Shown: positions 5,905 through 6,432 of the stretch, one piece after another
How positions within the stretch are numbered: the first letter of the stretch is position 1
Layout of the letters: the number at the start of each line of letters is the position of its first letter
Assembly (NCBI GenBank): GCA_022866585.1
Contig: JALHUP010000157.1
Span: forward strand, 1 to 6,432
DNA: 6,432 bases
Source of the DNA: Candidatus Zixiibacteriota bacterium
GTDB taxonomy: Bacteria; Zixibacteria; MSB-5A5; SM1-73
Reading direction: 5' to 3'
The notes under the pieces: generated by a model
What the model saw: the letters and a program-made list of their open reading frames with translations, nothing else
Databases searched by the model: none
Told to the model about the DNA's origin: nothing
Translations under genes and position numbers: made by a program

Positions 5905-6100
5905 ACTTACCCTCCAATTCGTCTTGAGATGCTTATTCCAAGATGCGTAGATTCTTGCGAAACCGAAGGACAAAAGTAACAGACTTTTTGCTCTATCTTT
6001 TATAATTTTAATGAGTTACAGACTCTCGTCAAAAATGACGACAGGTCACAATAGAAAACCCGTCTCTATGCTTCTCTGTCTACAAGACAAGGCTTCCTGT
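5905..6100. other. Intergenic stretch without recognised gene
   Basis: No supported reading frame or RNA gene is seen. The only structure is a small hairpin, CGTCA (6027-6031) with TGACG (6036-6040). The gene upstream of the lipoprotein lies outside the window. Confidence 0.4.
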
Positions 6101-6368
6101 GTTTATCGTTTGTCCTAATTTGGATCCCGTGGATCGGTTTGGGTTTAGTTCGACCCTTCGACAGGCTCAGGGCGGTGAGCGAAGTCGAACCACAAGCTCA
6201 CTACAAGTCGGCTACGTATCGTAAGTCATCTGCACGAATTCTGTGTCTTGAGATCGGTTTCGTATGTTGTATTTTAGACGATGCGTATGCATTCATACGA
6301 ATAAACGATTGACGATAACTTTTTAGACGATACGTAACCTCAACCGAAACCTTATTAAAACGAAACCC
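6101..6368. repeat. Dispersed palindromic repeat, copy B, with nested insert
   Basis: This shares both ends with copy A in the same orientation: ATCGGTTTGGGTTT at 6133-6146 and a 25-bp block at 6327-6351 (23 identical to 4534-4558), followed by ACGAAACCC in both. The interior differs and includes GTTTATCGTT, a second ATCGGTTT and ACGATAA motifs. It is longer partly because it contains the palindrome at 6148-6190. The short minus-strand open frame at 6201-6383 is made of this repeat and is not a gene. Confidence 0.65.
6148..6190. repeat. GTTCGAC palindromic repeat nested in copy B
   Basis: Outer arms are GTTCGAC (6148-6154) and GTCGAAC (6184-6190). Inner pairs are TTCG (6157-6160) with CGAA (6180-6183), and GCTCA (6165-6169) with TGAGC (6176-6180, sharing one base). 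Together they make a long imperfect hairpin. Its right half is the relative of the insert inside the coiled-coil gene. Confidence 0.75.
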
Positions 6369-6406
6369 AAAACATGCAATCATTATTTAATTAACAAATC
6401 GCGTAG

Positions 6407-6425
6407 GCGGGGCTCCCAGCCCCGC
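6407..6425. repeat. GC-rich hairpin at the right edge
   Basis: GCGGGGCT (6407-6414) pairs perfectly with AGCCCCGC (6418-6425) around a CCC loop. On the plus strand it is followed by AAAAATT, and on the minus strand by CTACGCG, so neither side gives a terminator T-tract within the window. It is probably another intergenic palindromic repeat, possibly continuing past the edge. Confidence 0.6.
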
Positions 6426-6432
6426 AAAAATT

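Noticed and set aside
4405..6368. Composite transposon carrying the lipoprotein gene
   Set aside because: The flanking repeats encode no transposase and show no clean terminal ends or target duplication. Only repeat flanking is supported.
6201..6383. 60-residue minus-strand open frame
   Set aside because: It is composed of the dispersed repeat (copy B), with no ribosome-binding site or motif.
6407..6425. Intrinsic terminator at the right edge
   Set aside because: The hairpin is strong but no T-tract follows on either strand within the window.

Overview
The window is bacterial chromosome from a lineage I cannot name. All five supportable genes lie on the minus strand, so transcription runs from right to left. 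Several features suggest an uncultured Gram-negative-type (diderm) bacterium, possibly of a candidate phylum: lysine-rich proteins, alternative starts (TTG, and GTG next to ATG), a putative lipoprotein, and long intergenic gaps packed with palindromic repeats. That placement is inference from style only. No rRNA, tRNA or phylogenetic marker is present.

From right to left: (1) 5783-6432 has no gene. It holds a dispersed palindromic repeat, a perfect 28-bp palindrome and a good sigma70-type promoter reading into the next gene. (2) 4616-5782 encodes a putative lipoprotein made almost entirely of three copies of a six-cysteine domain of about 120 residues. (3) 4225-4615 is a gap with a second copy of the dispersed repeat, so the lipoprotein gene sits between two related repeats. 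(4) 2374-4224 encodes a Lon-family protein that lacks the N-terminal substrate-binding domain. Its Ser/Lys peptidase dyad is intact, but the ATPase carries natural substitutions at the Walker B acidic pair, the arginine finger and sensor 2. (5) 1999-2373 is a gap with a three-way-junction palindromic repeat. (6) 1585-1998 and 1055-1528 encode an RsbW-type ATPase and a stand-alone receiver-domain response regulator, probably one operon. (7) 524-919 is a MITE-like element with terminal inverted repeats of about 40 bp, carrying another three-way-junction repeat. (8) 160-510 is a small coiled-coil gene resembling FlgN/FliT-type chaperones. It starts at TTG and carries an in-frame copy of a palindromic repeat also found at 6148-6190.

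The genes do not form an obvious single pathway. The kinase/receiver pair suggests regulatory signalling (partner switching or two-component), while the Lon-like protein and the Cys-rich lipoprotein look like independent units separated by repeats. The best candidates for something undescribed are the Lon homologue with an apparently hydrolysis-dead AAA+ module, the triple Cys-rich repeat lipoprotein with its palindrome-marked promoter, and the nested palindromic repeats, one of which has entered a reading frame.
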